Of a stretch of 64,000 bases of DNA, positions 10,401 through 25,400 are shown piece by piece. Position numbers and translations under genes: made by a program. The DNA comes from Burhinus oedicnemus (taxonomy: Eukaryota; Chordata; Aves; Charadriiformes; Burhinidae). Where the stretch lies: assembly GCA_008921705.1 (NCBI GenBank), contig VFFE01007738.1:1915732-1979731 (forward strand), in the 5' to 3' direction. A model generated the notes under the pieces. It ran no database searches and had not been told where the DNA came from. It saw only the letters and a list, made by a program, of their open reading frames with translations. The first letter of the stretch is position 1, and every line of letters starts with the position of its first letter.

Positions 10401-13400
10401 GTGATGACAGGCTTTGCTTGCAGTGCAGCAAAAGTTCCTGGATGAAACTTGGTTGCTTGTGTTACTCAGAATAATTGTTGCCTCAGGTACTTCAAAACCC
10501 ACAAGTCCTACGCAGTTCTTGGGGAGCAGATTTCCAGAAATCGCTGTAGAGCTTTCACCTTCTCAGCCTGTTAAAGAAGCTTACTTCTTTCACTGAATAT
10601 ACATACTGCCGGTCTGTCCAGTATCAAAAGAATGAACTCTTGTCTCTAGCTGTTCAAACAAATAATAGCTTTGTTGGAGAAACTTGTGAATATGTTGTTG
10701 ACAGGATGACAAATCAGGTGTGTACTTTCTAAAGAGCACTTTCAGCCCAAAGTTCCTTTCAAGTTCATGTTGCAGATTATAGCTTTATTTCCAGTTTGTC
10801 CTACTGAAAGCTTGTTCTAGTTGCTATTTGTAGTAGCGTACAAAATTAGGTGATCAGTCTTTTATCATATTCTGATCTCCAGTGACCCGGTTTACTGTGT
10901 GGTTGTCCATTTCAATGTGGTGCCAGGATGCCACAGTTAGCTCTGGTGGTGCCAAATGAAGTGATTCTCTCTACAGTGCCAGGTTATTTAGTAGCATTTT
11001 CTGCCAGAAAACAAATGGAGGGAAATATTTTCTTCTGCATGCAGTCCCTGCATTGAACTCTAAAGAATGAAGCAAATGACGTTAGTCTCTGACTGTGGAC
11101 TTAGTCTATGAGCAATGGCTGGGTGGCTAGTGAGGTAATGAAGTCCTCATGCTGTAAGGTTAAAATATTTTAAACAGGGACAGAATAATTCTAATCTTAA
11201 AATATTTTAGTAAATTTCCTACTGTGGAGCACAATTATGCTGTGCTTAACTCTGCTTTTCTGAAATGTTGCAAACTCTGATTATTTGTGCTATTCTTTGT
11301 AAATTTTCACCTGGACGATGACTGCCAACAACTTGGGAATCGTGGGTAACAGAAGCCGTAGTAACACAGACTGTAAACTCTAAGGTTTGCTCTCACTTAT
11401 CTTTGGTGTTGGTTTTTTTTTTTTTATTCTCTCACAAATTATTCCAGAAAATTAAACTAGTAAAACTAAAGTGAAAACTCAGAAACACATCCGTTAATGT
11501 GTGGAAACAGCATAGTGTGAAATTGATAGGAAGTCTTACATTGTCTTATCTGTGTTCTTAAATGCTGAAGACAGAAAGAAACTATTGTTCTTTCCATCTG
11601 AGCTTGCCTAGTGTCTCATATAGGAGAACATTATGTTGAACACAATGTTTGTTTCAAACAACTGTTTTCAAAACAAATACAATCTTTCAAAAAAAAAGCA
11701 TTTTCTTAATTAAAAACTGTAGAGGCTAGCAGTTCTCAGAACCCATACATCCATCTACCTGTTTTGTTCTAAGCTAATAGCATTTTTTGTTATCCTTTGG
11801 AGTTTTCACTGTGACTCAGATTCCTCAGAAATGTTTGTACCTGCTTCAAATGTACCATTATTTAAAGGTGGAATTTCACAGAAGGTAAGGCCTTGGTCCT
11901 GCATCCCTTGAGACTGTACATGTTCTTTACATTTTGAAGTAGATGATCAAAGATCTTCATCTGAAGCAGTTTTTATTCGTTGAATAGAACTATCTATTCA
12001 GTATTAAGAGAAAGCAACTCCCATGATTCACTGTTGGTCCTATCTGCTGATTTTTGGTTATGAGTCAGCAGGAGCAAAGTGGTCATTCAGGTGAATATTT
12101 TCTGTTGAAGAGGTAATATCTCACTAAATAATTGTTTTCAAGATTTCTCACCTAGCAAAAACATTACAGTAAAAGCCACAGTGCAATTTTGTACTAAATG
12201 TTATGTGGTCATGACTGTTAGCTTCAGCAGACACCGAGAATCAGTTGTGCCCAATGAGACTTGCTCAATGTATGGTGTGGAAATCATTTTTTGTAGGCTG
12301 CTGATGCTGCTGGGCTGCATGTGGATACAGAGAAGTTACTGCAGGGTTACTAGCAGTCCCATACCAACTGTTTTGCTGTGGTTTCTCATATAGGATCTAT
12401 TCTCACTTTAAAATACTTTAAAGTAACTTGGTAGGATGGTCCATTGCCTATGTATGCATTAGAAGTAAGAATTTGCATGCTGGCATTTATTGTGCAGAGG
12501 CTAATGTGGTAATTTGTACACTGCCTTTGGGACAAATGAGCCAGTAGCTGGTGCATTTGTAACTGGAGTTTGATGCATTCTTTTGTCCTTCTTGTCTGCT
12601 TGCTTACATGCTTTTGCAGACTAATGCTGTGCAAAACACAGCTTCTAAGCTGCCCATGCTTTGACTTGTTTGTGCTTCTGTCACAAATTTAGAGGAGGGT
12701 TACTCAGATGCCTACATCTGAGCAGATTCACTGTCAACAGTGTCTTCACCAAAGAGCTGACAGTAAGGCTGAGGCTGAGCTGAGACATCTTACTGGACCA
12801 AGAAAAGACATGCAAGGGACAGAAGACAGTGACCTGAAACAAGGCAGTCTGCGTGAAACTTGGTTTCATGTCATAATTTTGTACAGTAAAAGTACCAATT
12901 CAAAATTTTGGATCTTTTTAAAGTTACTGATTAAAAACTCTAGCTAAAGAAATAGGTAAAATGAAGGACCAATAAAATGTCAAAAGGGAACCACTGCAGA
13001 TGACACTTCAGTGGGAGAATACCCTTCCTTCAGCTTGCTGGTCACTTTTTCAGTCCATAGTTTAAAATATCTTCACAGAGATGTGGTGTGGATAAACCTT
13101 TAAAAAGAGGAAAAGGATGAGTTCTGGTTTCACAGAAATATGTACCAGTGCACACATCTGCATCAGGATTCAGACTGACTCCATTTCATCTTTCACCATA
13201 CCTATCCCTGTTGAATGTGTCACGCAAGACTACTCCTACAAGAACTGGAGTTTAGAATATGTATAGTGATAGGAAGTAATTTTACTATGAAGAAGTCCAG
13301 TTATCATTTATATTACCCTTTTTCATAAGTAATCCATTTTATATTGATCTAATTAAACCTTCTCAACAGTTTATTTTCCATACCTGAGTAGAATTGGCAA

Positions 13401-16400
13401 CATTTGAGTAATGTATGTTCAAGGTACTAAATCTATGAATTAATGCAGCCAATAATTTGGGATAATGCTGTTTACATAGTTTTTCTCTATTTGATTGCAG
13501 GATGGACGCTTGACATTTTATCCAGGAAATCAGACTGTGGATTTGCCTTTCATAAACTTTATGAAAAGATATGGCACTGTCTTTCTCAATGCCTATACCA
13601 ATTCTCCAATTTGTTGTCCTTCCCGTGCAGGTAGGACCAAGCCAAACATCAGATAAATACTTGCACATGTCAATTTAGATGTGTGGTAATGATGGGAAAT
13701 TTCAAAGGATTTAATCTTGGGGGATTTGTTTTGTTTTTCAATAAGACCCAATTTTTTTAGGTTATGTCTGAATTTATACAATATTCTCATGTTGATCTGT
13801 TTCTCTTTTCTGTTCCTCATGCTTCTTCCTTTCTTTTCTTTTTTTTTTTTTTTATTCTCTTTTTTCCAGCTAGTGTGAGCTCCCAAATCTTTTTGCAAGC
13901 TTCACTGAAGCTTCAATATTTAAAAAAAAAATCTTCAGGATTTGTACAGAAATCATCAGTTGGTTTGTGGCAGTGCTGAAGCTGCATTCAGAACTACTCT
14001 CCCTTCCCAATACAAAGTTAATAAATCTCTTTCCTGTTCTCGGGAAAAAGTATTAAATAGTAACAGCTGAATAAATTGGTGGCTGTTAGCACTGCCTTCC
14101 AATGACATTGATTCCAAACATTCCAAACATAATGTATCCTTTGGTAGCTTTAATTGAATACTTCAGTATTTTTCTTTACTTGCTGCAGTCATTGCCCTGT
14201 GTTCAATTTCACACTTGCAGAATTTGCTGGGAAGTTAGAAGGAAGCTATATTCTTGAATCAAAGGTTACATCTTAAAACATTTCCAGCCTTTTCAATTGT
14301 TGCAAAGACCCTCCAGAGGTGAAGTAAATGAAAGGGAGATCCCCCTTTCTCTCAAGCATACATTGGAAGTAGCAACCTGTCCTGACTGCAGCAGGCACGG
14401 GCTGTCAAATTTAGTGTTAGCGTTCAGTATTACATTTATTGATAACATAGTCAGCTTTTCTGTTTCTCAAGGTCACATTTTAAGTGATTGAGATTACATG
14501 GACATGCTGTCAATCTTGTTTTCTTTTTCTTGATTTTTGAGTCTTTAAGCCAGTCTTTGTTGCTGAGAACAAAAACCTTGTGTTAGGTTAAATAATTTGA
14601 AAGTTTTGTGAAAATAGCAGCTAGTGCTCCCGATGAGGAAGAGGCTGCATGATGAATTCAACAATTTGTCAATTCTGTTTAGCATTTTAGGTGGTCACAG
14701 AATCACAGAATCCCCGGGGTTGACAGGGACCTCTGGAGATCATCTAGTCCAACCCTCCTGCCAGAGCAGGGTCACCTAGAGCAGGCTGCACAGGACAGCC
14801 TCCAGGCGGGTTTGGAATGTCTCCAGAGTCAGAGACTCCACCACCTCTCTGGGCAGCCTGTGCCGGTGCTCTGCCACCCTTGAAGTAAATAAGTTTTTCC
14901 TTATGGTGAGATGGAATGTCCCGTGTTCCAGTTTGTGCCCGTTGCCCCTTGTACTGTCGCTGAGCACCACTGAGAAGAGTCTGGCCCCATCCTCTTGACG
15001 CCCGCCCTTTAGATATTTACAAATGTTGATGAGATCCCCTCTGAGTCTTCTTTTCTCCAGGCTAAACAGACCCAGGTCTCTCAGCCTTTCCTCCTAAGAG
15101 AGATGCTGCAGTCCCGTGATCATCTTTGTAGCCCTCCAATGGACTCTCTCCAGTAGTTCCTTGTCTTTCTTGAACTGGGGAGCCCAGAACTGGACACAGT
15201 ACTCCAACAACACAGTCCATCAACATCATCATGACCACTGTTCAGTCATCACAAGTGTAGCCCTGAACCAACGGGACATCTCTTGTTTAGCCAGTAGCTT
15301 GGAGACCTGCAAGGAACTTGAGGGTACCTCTATTGTGGAGGTGTCAGGGATGATACTGGAAGAGACGGTGGGAAGGAAGACTTTGGGGTGGGGAAAGTAG
15401 GAGTATTGCCATGGTATGGGGTTGGGGTTGACAGTCTGTTCTTACAGGGTATTTCCCTTGCTTACAGAACAGCTTAGCTTCACTTTATGACTCCATTTGA
15501 CTCTAAATTAGCATTGGGAAGAGTGAATAATTCTCCACAGTCTGCAAAGAAACACCAGAATTCACTAATAAAAACTTTCCTTAGTTTCTTTGCAACTCTT
15601 CCCTTGGTTTCCTTTCTTCATGGCCTCTTCTTTAATAATTTAGCTTTGTTTCTACACCTAGTAGTGAAGTAGATTACAAAAAAAAAGATAAAACTGAGGG
15701 CACGTACTATTTGTAAAAATTGTATCTTCCAATTCCCTCCACAAACATGTTAACTTTAAATGCACATTAAAATCTAACTGAAGTAAGGGGAGATAATGCT
15801 CTGGAACACATGTAAATACATGACTGTTTCATCAGGATCTGTACTACCATAGCACTTTCTTTCTGCAATCAATAAGAATATTTCCTGATCTACAGAAAAC
15901 CTTGATTTAATGATTGCATTGTGTCTGGAAAGATGGGACCTTCTGCGGTTCTGGGGATTATTTTAGTAAATGTTGTTATTTGTATTGATGATGAAAATAA
16001 GATATGGGAGAGTAATACTTTGTATTCCCTGCTCTATTGGATCACAATGTGGACTTTTTACCTCTAAAATAATGAGAAGATTGATCCCTTCTCAAGTATA
16101 TTCAACTTAGATTTAGATAGGAAGTACCACTTACTTGTCAAACACCCTATCTTTTTTTTTTTCCCCTTCAGCTATGTGGAGTGGTCTTTTCACTCATTTA
16201 ACAGAATCTTGGAATAACTTTAAAGGTCTAGATCCAGATTATGTAACATGGATGGATCTCATGGAGGAGCATGGCTACCACACACAGAAGTATGGGAAAT
16301 TGGACTACACTTCTGGACATCATTCAGTAAGGTAATCAGATAGATTCTCCTGCTATGAAACGGACAGGAGTGAATAAATCATGTAATGGTCTGGCAAGTG

Positions 16401-19400
16401 GTTTCTGTCTCTGATTGAAATGGTTGTAGCTTTAATTTAAAAGAAATTGTGCTAGGAACCTATCAGTGGTCTGTCCTGCAACTTTATGCAGAAGCAAGCA
16501 TATCCCATGCAGATGTACTTTGGCTTTTACCTGTAGCTGGAAGGTGAATGTCAAGACTGTGGTTTTGCCCAGCATGAATGAAGGTTATTGTTGATCATTG
16601 GTATGGCTTCCTAAGTGAAATTCATAAACCTTTCTTGCCTTGAGACTTCCTTGGTTTATTATACTAGCAGTGCAGGAAAAACAGAACAAAGAAGCATATT
16701 TGATAATACTTGAATATTAAATCTAGCATCACAAAACACAAGGTGGTCTTTTGGTTTTTTTGAAGGCCATATGTTTTCACAGACTTGTGCTGTACTTCCT
16801 ATGCTGTAAAGCTTTCTTTTTCAAAAAATATGACTAGAATTACAGCAATTTATGAGAAATCTTAAACATTCAGAGACTAACAGCATTATGTTCAAAAAAC
16901 AGTAAGCATAATGTGTCTGGGACAGTTGAGGCGAAATATGGTGTCTTCCTTCTGTGTACTTTTTATGAAGATGCACTATCTCTCTGATTAATAATGATGT
17001 CAGTTGTTGAAATAGTAATGAAAAGTAGCTTTTTCTTTGATATTAAACAGGTTAGAATTACTTAAAATTTCCTCATTCTGTCACTGAGCAATGAGAAGTT
17101 GAAAGGTGAGTTAGTGGTTAATAGTATGTTGCATGTACACATGCCTTTTTATCTACAAAATAATTTATAAATAGTATCCACTTCAGAATTTGGCCAAAGT
17201 AATAATTTCCTCTCCAGTTTAAGACTGTCAAAAAAGAAAAGAAAGCATTTTTCCTTTTTTCCATATACACATCTGTGTTGTCTAAATTTATAGTATGCAC
17301 TCACCCTGCCCTTCACTGAGATAGAAGAAATGTTTTATAACATTGAAATCTGTTTATCTCTAACCTAAAGTCACTCCAGGTTTAAAGAAGCGCAGCTCTA
17401 AGTAATTCCAGAACTTCCTGGCTGTTCATATGATAAGTGGAACACAAAGGTGGCACTGAAAAAAAGGTTGGTTGCATATAAGTGTCTGGATTGCAGAAGT
17501 CTTGCGTTCATTTGCCTGAGCTGAGGACCGTAGGTGAATTCTGTCTTCAGTACAAAGGCCATTGCATGGGGAATGACAAGCTGAACAACAGATGTCCTTA
17601 GTTCTCAAGTAAATTTTATTGTGTAGGAATTAATGCAAAGAAAATCTTAATGTGAGATCATATAGAAGAGGAACATAATTTTTATGTTACTTAACTTTCT
17701 AAGTTGGTAAATCTTGCCAACTCACAATCTCATACCCACAAACATACTCACAAACACTAAGATTTGTGTTCAAGTAGTCTGAACAGGATTGCTGGCATGT
17801 GATAGGGCAAGGCATGACATCTGATGAGGTCTTTCCTATTTTCCTGTTGATTTGCAATGATGAAATAGCATTTTGCATAGGTGTTTTACACTTTTTAGGA
17901 GTGAAAAATTGCTATGGTGTGATACTTTGCCTTGAAATCCTGCTTACTTCAGTCTTCAGGAATATTAGGCAAATAGCCTTTTTGTTTCCTTGTTGTGACT
18001 ATCTTACTGTATTCTGTTTTTCTGTTGGAATAACAGGAAGAGGAATGGCACACAGAGTGCACAATGACCTGGTTACCATCCTGCTATCAGGATGCTGCTG
18101 ACAAGTCTTCTGTACAGTAATCTTAATAGTGACAGTCTCTTCTTCAATAGTGACCTCTTTTGCTGATGTCACTCATGTCATTGGCTATCGATGCACACCG
18201 TTGCTTTGACCTTGCTTTTGTACTTACTTTGTCTGATACTCTCACATTTGAATGGTTCTGTTGATACCATTCTAAATATTTTTGTTCCAAGTCTCCACAA
18301 GTGAGAAATAAATTAAGAGAATTCAGGGTTTTGCAAAACTGTAGCAGCGCCAGTATCAATGGTCTTACAATCACGTACAATCAATCTGCCATGTATAGAT
18401 TCATCCACTTTAGTGATAGGGTTCGAGTCTCACAAACAGAAATTACGATGTATCCGTATAATCACATCATGTTTGCATAGCTCTTGGTCCCATGAGGTTG
18501 AATTCTTAGGCACTTCAAAGATAACAGAAAAATACTGAAGTCTATGGTGTTGCAGTTTTTAATTATCTTTCGTCCTAGGCCTTTATCCTACATTTTAACC
18601 TAGTGCAAATTTTTAATACGTTTTTTCTAACTTTCCCTTCAGTGGGAGTTTGAGATCTGTACTTAACAGGATCAAGCCCTTGCTGTTACTTGAATTAGTG
18701 TGAGTAGGGGTTGAGAACAAATGAAAATAAACCCATGGTTAGCCAGCCTTCCTGTGCCTACACAAGAGGAATTTGAAAATGGCAATTTACACAGTTTTTA
18801 ATTCAAAAAATGAATACTGCAAATACAGTTAGAGAAAAATGTGCATCTGTGTAGATATTTAAAAACCCTAAGTAGCCAGTTAAGTAATCTATAAGTAGTG
18901 TAGAGGAGTTACAACAAAGGTTCCCATTCATTATGGAGATAATTAAAATGGCCTGCTGTTTTAATTTCTTGTTAAAAAGGAGACTAGCAAAGGGACATAG
19001 AACAGTTCAGCTAGTGAAGATGAGTAATAGATTCAGTGGAGATCAGCTTGTTCCAAAGAAACCGATTTGACAGGACACAGCGGGCAACATTACCTCTTTA
19101 GAAACTCACAGCGGGCAGTATTACCTCTTTAGAAACTGTTTTTAGTACATATATTGTTTCTTTAAACAACAAAACTACCACTGCTCCCTGATGTCATACT
19201 TACCTAATAAAAAAAGAATTGTTAACTTTTCTGTTGCAACGATTGTGTGACATAAATTGATTTTTCTTTGTCCTAACCTGTGGCAAATAGTGCATTGCTA
19301 ATGCAAATTGTATCTGTAAATAAGGATATTTACATATCTTAAAAATAAAAAGACATAGTGAAATATACTAAGTATCTATTTTAATGTGACTTACTCATAA

Positions 19401-22400
19401 GATAATTATTCATAGCTGTGAATTAATGATATTTGAGGAAAATGGCTTCTAGGAAGTGCGCACAGAGATATATGCTAACAGAGAGAAAGCTGTATCTTTA
19501 GCCTCCAGACTGTTGAAGCCTCTGGTTCTTGTCAAAAAGACTCCATGGGTTCTCTTGAATGTCAATGGCTATCTTCACTTAACATTTAGAACAGATGTAG
19601 TTATTGACTGTCATGTAATTACTTTCACTTAGGTTAATAATGATGGCAGTTCATTAAGCTTTATCTTCAATGTTACATTGTTGTATTCCCATCCTTTATT
19701 TATTGGCTTTTTTTCTATGGTGTGTTTTTTACAATCGTTGGAGTACTATCTGCTATCAAAGGAGGTATGATCCCCCTTCATTCCCATTTAAAGTGTTGAA
19801 AATTGGAATTAATTTCTGAAGCTTTTGAATAATTATCTGTCAAGTACTTGTTTTTTTCTTCTTAAATTCAAGGACTGAATTTAGTATTGCCCCCTTTTTC
19901 ACCTCTCCACCTGGCTTTTTGAGGATTCTTATTTTGGCCTATCTTTTTCTCCTCTTCTGCCTAAGGATTAGTTTTCCTCTTGGGTGTGTCAAAGTATCTC
20001 CTGTGTTGCTCCACAATGTGGAAAGGGTCTGAAGCGGAGGTTTTGGGGGCTTTTTTATGAGTTTTGGGGGTTTTGTTTTTGTTTTTTAACTTGATCCTAA
20101 CCTCAGTCTGAATTGATAGTCAGAGTGGCCTATGGCCTACATAGTATTTTTTTCTGTGTAAATCAGTATTATGACATTAGATGCGATTTGACACCCCCAC
20201 CCCCACCCCTTTACCATAATTTCATTTTAATGTTTATGAAATATGATTTCTCTATAGGCCATCTAGCTAGCTTAATTTGTTCTAAGTAATTTGTTTAAGC
20301 CAGTTTACCTTGAAAGTGTGAGCTTAAACAAGGAGTTAAAACAATTAAAAAAATTGTAGTTACAGGTAATTCTGAATAATTTTTCTGGAGGTTAAAAGTG
20401 TGCTGGTAAAACTCCTATGCAGACAAAACTGGTTAGAGGCTCTTTAAACAATAATAATGCTGTGTTTTGATGAAAACCTTGAGTAGTTTTGTATTTTCTT
20501 TTATAATTTCTTTGGTTATATTGAGATTGCCATGAACAAAAAGTAGTCAAGGTCCTAAATGGGCTTGTTTCCTTATAACCCTTGTTTGTGGCCGTTGTAG
20601 TGTCATTCACTCTGGCAGAGAAACAAGAACATCTACAGCTCAGATTTCTCAGTATTTTAGAGAGGCAACAATTGTCACATTAGAAAATCTTTTCCAAAAA
20701 TAGTTTATCATTAAAGCGTTGTCTTTTTTTTCCCCTTCTTGCTTTCTCCCTACACCCTTCTCTGTTATTCCCTTTTCTTGATAGGATTTATCAACTATAC
20801 CAAAAGCAATTGTACAAGATAAATCACTCTTACAGATTTTTGTTGTAAGTGATAGTGTTTAAAAATGTTGTAATAGTATACGCCAAAACCAGAACTTTGA
20901 TTCTAAAGGCAGCCTCTCCAGGCAAGTTATTTCCCACAGGACTTTTTCAAATACCAAAAACCTAAGGCTCTCTTTACCAGATAAATAGCATGTGAATCTG
21001 TGCCAGAATGGGGAGCAGGGTCAACAAGATGGAGATGGTATTTCTAAATGTTATTTTGTAGATGTGAGAAGAATGATTCTGACATGAAGTTATAATAACT
21101 AAGAAGATTCAGCAGCAGAGAAAAAAATGGCTAGAGGTTTCAGTATAAAATAGATGCACAATAGCTATTGATCAGTTGAATAACAATTCTCATTTATGTA
21201 GAAATTACAAATAGATTGCAGCTACAAATACAGGAAGTTTTCAGGAATTCTCAACTCTCTTTACTTGGAGGAAAAGTGAAGAAAACATTTTCCACTGAGT
21301 ATGTATCTTGTATGTATATTTTCAGTAACCGTGTAGAAGCGTGGACTAGGGATGTTGACTTCCTGCTCCGGCAAGAAGGGAGACCCATGGTGAATCTCAC
21401 TGGTGATAGGACACATGTGAGAGTGATGGAAGCAGATTGGCGGAATACTGATAAAGCAGTAAACTGGATAAAGGAAGAAGCCGTTAACCTTACTCAACCA
21501 TTTGTTCTTTACTTGGGACTAAATTTACCACACCCATATCCATCACCCTATGCGGGAGAAAATTTTGGATCCTCTACATTTTTAACATCTCCCTATTGGC
21601 TTGAAAAGGTATGTGAAGATGAAATTTAAATACAAATTTTTTTATAACTGTATTTATTATGAACAGTATTTTATTCCTCATGATTTTTCAAGTCAGACCC
21701 AGTTTTGATCTTTCAGTACACAGTAAGAAAGTACTTGAACGAGATGCTATATCTCTGATTTAAGGTTGAACAAATAGAAATGAAGAATTTTCCTCTGTTT
21801 TAGGAAAGGGTTTGTTAGGAGTAGTCACTGATTCAATAAACAAATTTGAAGTTCAATGGCTAGAAACGTATTAAATGGAGAATGAAATCGTTGCTATAGT
21901 TAGCTGTAATTGTTTTTTCAGTAATGGTCTGAAGTTCATTGTTTATAACGTTCTGTATTGTGCTTCTTGTAAGTGATGCTATATGTAGTCATTCTGTCTG
22001 AGTTTTATAGTGAGAGATTGTCTTTTCCTACAATATGAACCTAGAACATGAAGCAGTAAGACACAGTGGAAATCTCTTTTCTGTTAACTTCTTTCCACGC
22101 TACTGTAGCTTTTCAATGTTTTTAGAATGCAGTAAAGTCCCATTATGTCCATATTTCGAAAGCTAGCAGATAGCACTCTATCCTGAAGAAGCAGTAAATA
22201 TTTTTGCTGTCTATTGTGTGGTCTTCAGGTGCTATTATCTGTCATAAAAATATAAATGGGTTACAACACCATAAATGCGTTAAGATTCTGTGCAGCTGAA
22301 GAACTGAGAAACGGATTTGAAAAGACTTTACATTTACTTCAAAAAAACCCGTACAACATTTATAAAACTCATTTGGCCTTTTCTACTGTGGAACTGAAAA

Positions 22401-25400
22401 ATCTGTTTATCTAGGTGCAGAAAAATACAAAGATTTAGAAAAAAGGATATACAAATGAAGCTTGAGCCATGAATTTCTGTGTATTGTTGAGGGTTGTGGT
22501 TTCTTTTCTTCTAGGAGTAGTGAGAAGTTTGTGGAGAGGGGAAGAGTGTGGGGAAAAAATGTTCATTTGCAAAATGCAAGATCTAGTTTGGATAGTAAGG
22601 AAGATTTTATAGGTGCTAATTGCTAGGTTAGACGTGTGTTGGGGAGTGGGAGTACCTTTGTAACATCTCTGACAAGTATTTGTCAACCTTAATCCAGTTA
22701 GAGTACTTAATTCCGTAGTTTGCTGAGGTCCTTTCCACAACTACATGCACATACTCAGTTATGTGAATCACATATTACCATTTACTGACCATTGGCTGAT
22801 GCTTCTGGAATGTATCTGTGTTTAGGCCATGGAAGAAGTCATCTTTGAAAATGATAGAGATTGATCTCATGAAGAAGTTTGAGTGCATAGATGAAGAACT
22901 TTAATTAAATTATAGGTTTAATGGGGAGCTAGTACAGAACAGAATGCCAACATGGTGTGTTTATGAAACCCTGTGTTGCTAAGCGGATTTTTCACAAGCT
23001 GGCACTTTTTCAGAACATGTGGCTTCTTTCCTAGGTGTGAATTACAACAGACAGACAAAGGGATTAAGACTTTGTGACTCCTTAAAACTAGGTTGTAGTC
23101 CTGTAGAAAATGGTTGTCTTCTGATGAATCATGGGTGGAGAGGGACACTTTTTGCTCCCATTGTATCTTAAGCAACTAACAAATAATCATTTGAGGAGTC
23201 TAAACCGTCGCTTTATGTAGCCAAGGGCCTTCAGCGATAGGAAGATTACTGAAGCAGTTGACTGCCATTGTTTTATCTTCCACGATTTCTTCTTGCAGCC
23301 TATTTTCTATAGGACCTAAGAAAACTTAGGTTTTGGTATATCTGTTTGATTGTTACAAAGCCAGGTTTTATATCTATATTGTGGGCACTTTAACTCTTGC
23401 TGCCTTACCAGCTGGTTAGATGACTTAATACATCTGCTAGATAGCTCAGAATATGGACTGTTGAGGGAGGTGGAGCTTTGTGGGTATTGGAACACATGGC
23501 TGTAACAGCACTGGTGATCAAAGATGCCCTGTGCTCGAGAGACAGACACTATGCTAGTAGCTTCCCAGACAGTGCTTATTTATCCGTACAACACCTTGAG
23601 GCACACCAAATTGGTTTCAGCAGGGATTGATACTTAAATTGCTACACCAGTAAACAAGGATGTAATGCTTCTAGGGGCGACTTTGATTGCTTTTGTGCTG
23701 CATGAAGTCCCTTGGACAGTAAGTATCTCAGTTTTTTTGTCAGGAACCACTGTTGCCCAGTATCTGAAAGGGGCCTACAAGAAAGCTGGAGAGGGACTTT
23801 TTACAAGGGCATGTAGTGATAGGACGAGGGGTAATGGCTTCAAACTGGGAGAGATTTAGATTAGATCTCAGGAAGAAATTTTTCACTCTGAGGGTGGTGA
23901 GGCACTGGCCCAGGTTGCCCGGAGAAGCTGTGGCTGCCCCATCCCTGGAATTGTTCAAGGCCAGGTTGGACGGGACTTTGAGCAACCTGGTCTAGTGGGA
24001 GGTGTCTCTGCCCAGGGCAGGGGAGTTGGAACTAGATGGTCTTTAAGGTCCCTTCCAACGTGAACCATTCTATGATTCTATGTCTGAGGCCAGCCTAGGA
24101 GTGGATCTGTGGCTGCAGCCCTGGGAACGTGCTGCTGCACAGGCACCAGAGTTGCTGTGCCATAATCTAGGCTTCAGCTCTGTTTGTTAGAGAAGATTTT
24201 CAGGGGTAAATGAGAGCAACACCTGTGGTTTTATTTAGTAAACTTAAGTTTTCCATACTGAGGTTACACCTTCTCTGCTTTATACCTCTCTGCCATATAG
24301 AGGTAATTAACTCTGTTAAGTGCAGCACTTAAGGGAATGCTTACAAGTATATGCAGATCCAGCGTTATTTGTAATTGATTGGCTCCTGCTTGTTTGTTTC
24401 AAACTGACCTTGCACTTCTTTATAACTAAATGGATTGACATCTGTGGAAACAAATAGAAAAGTATTAGAAAATTTAACTTGTTTTTATTGAGATGTCAAG
24501 ACTTGTCATCCACTGTCCTGGAGACCTTCCCAGACTAAGTAAATTTCTATGTTGTTCAGTAGGCTTGCGTAACACCTGATCTTTTTGATACATATGGTTT
24601 ATAGTTATCCTATAGTTAATGAGATACTATACCAGTACTTCTCTACTTACTCTAGAGTACAGTTCTAGAAGATTGTTCTGTGGTATCACTCTTAAAAAAA
24701 GATATCAGCTGGTAAAGCACGTATTTCTGGCTCCTAGCCTTAGTTTCTAGCTGATTTTTATAGCGGTCTCTCAAAATGACTTGATACCTGTGGAAGCAGA
24801 GGGGAAGTATGGAGGAGTTACCAGCACCATGTAACAGATAAGCAGCTGGTGTTTCCTGGACCACAAATTGAGAACTGTGAATTTATGCTAAAAAGCTTTA
24901 AATTAAATCTGTTTTTAAAAAAAAATTGTTTAATTCAGTTGCTAAACTAATGTTAATTTCCTCTTATTTTTAGGTAACTTATGAAGCTATTAAAATACCT
25001 AAGTGGTCTTCTCTTTCAGAGATGCATCCAGTAGACTATTACTCATCTTATACCAAGAATTGCACAGGAGAGTTTACAAAGCAAGAAGTGAGAAATATTA
25101 GGGCATTTTATTATGCTATGTGTGCAGAGACAGATGCCATGCTGGGTAGGTAATGTTTCTTTATACAGTGAGTTTTCTTGTTCTGACTTTTTTAAGAAAA
25201 TGCTGGACTTCTGGGCAGGGGCAAAAACCCACAATTCAGATTTGGGAGTAAATCACATGGATGTTGCTTGATTGGTCTATATGATAAATAACTGGATAGC
25301 TTTTAAGGCTATTGCATGGTGAATTCAGAGCACTCTGGAAAGTAATCACAACCACCAGTCAGAGACCCTGTAAAAGCGCAGTAACTGCAGCAAAATGTTG

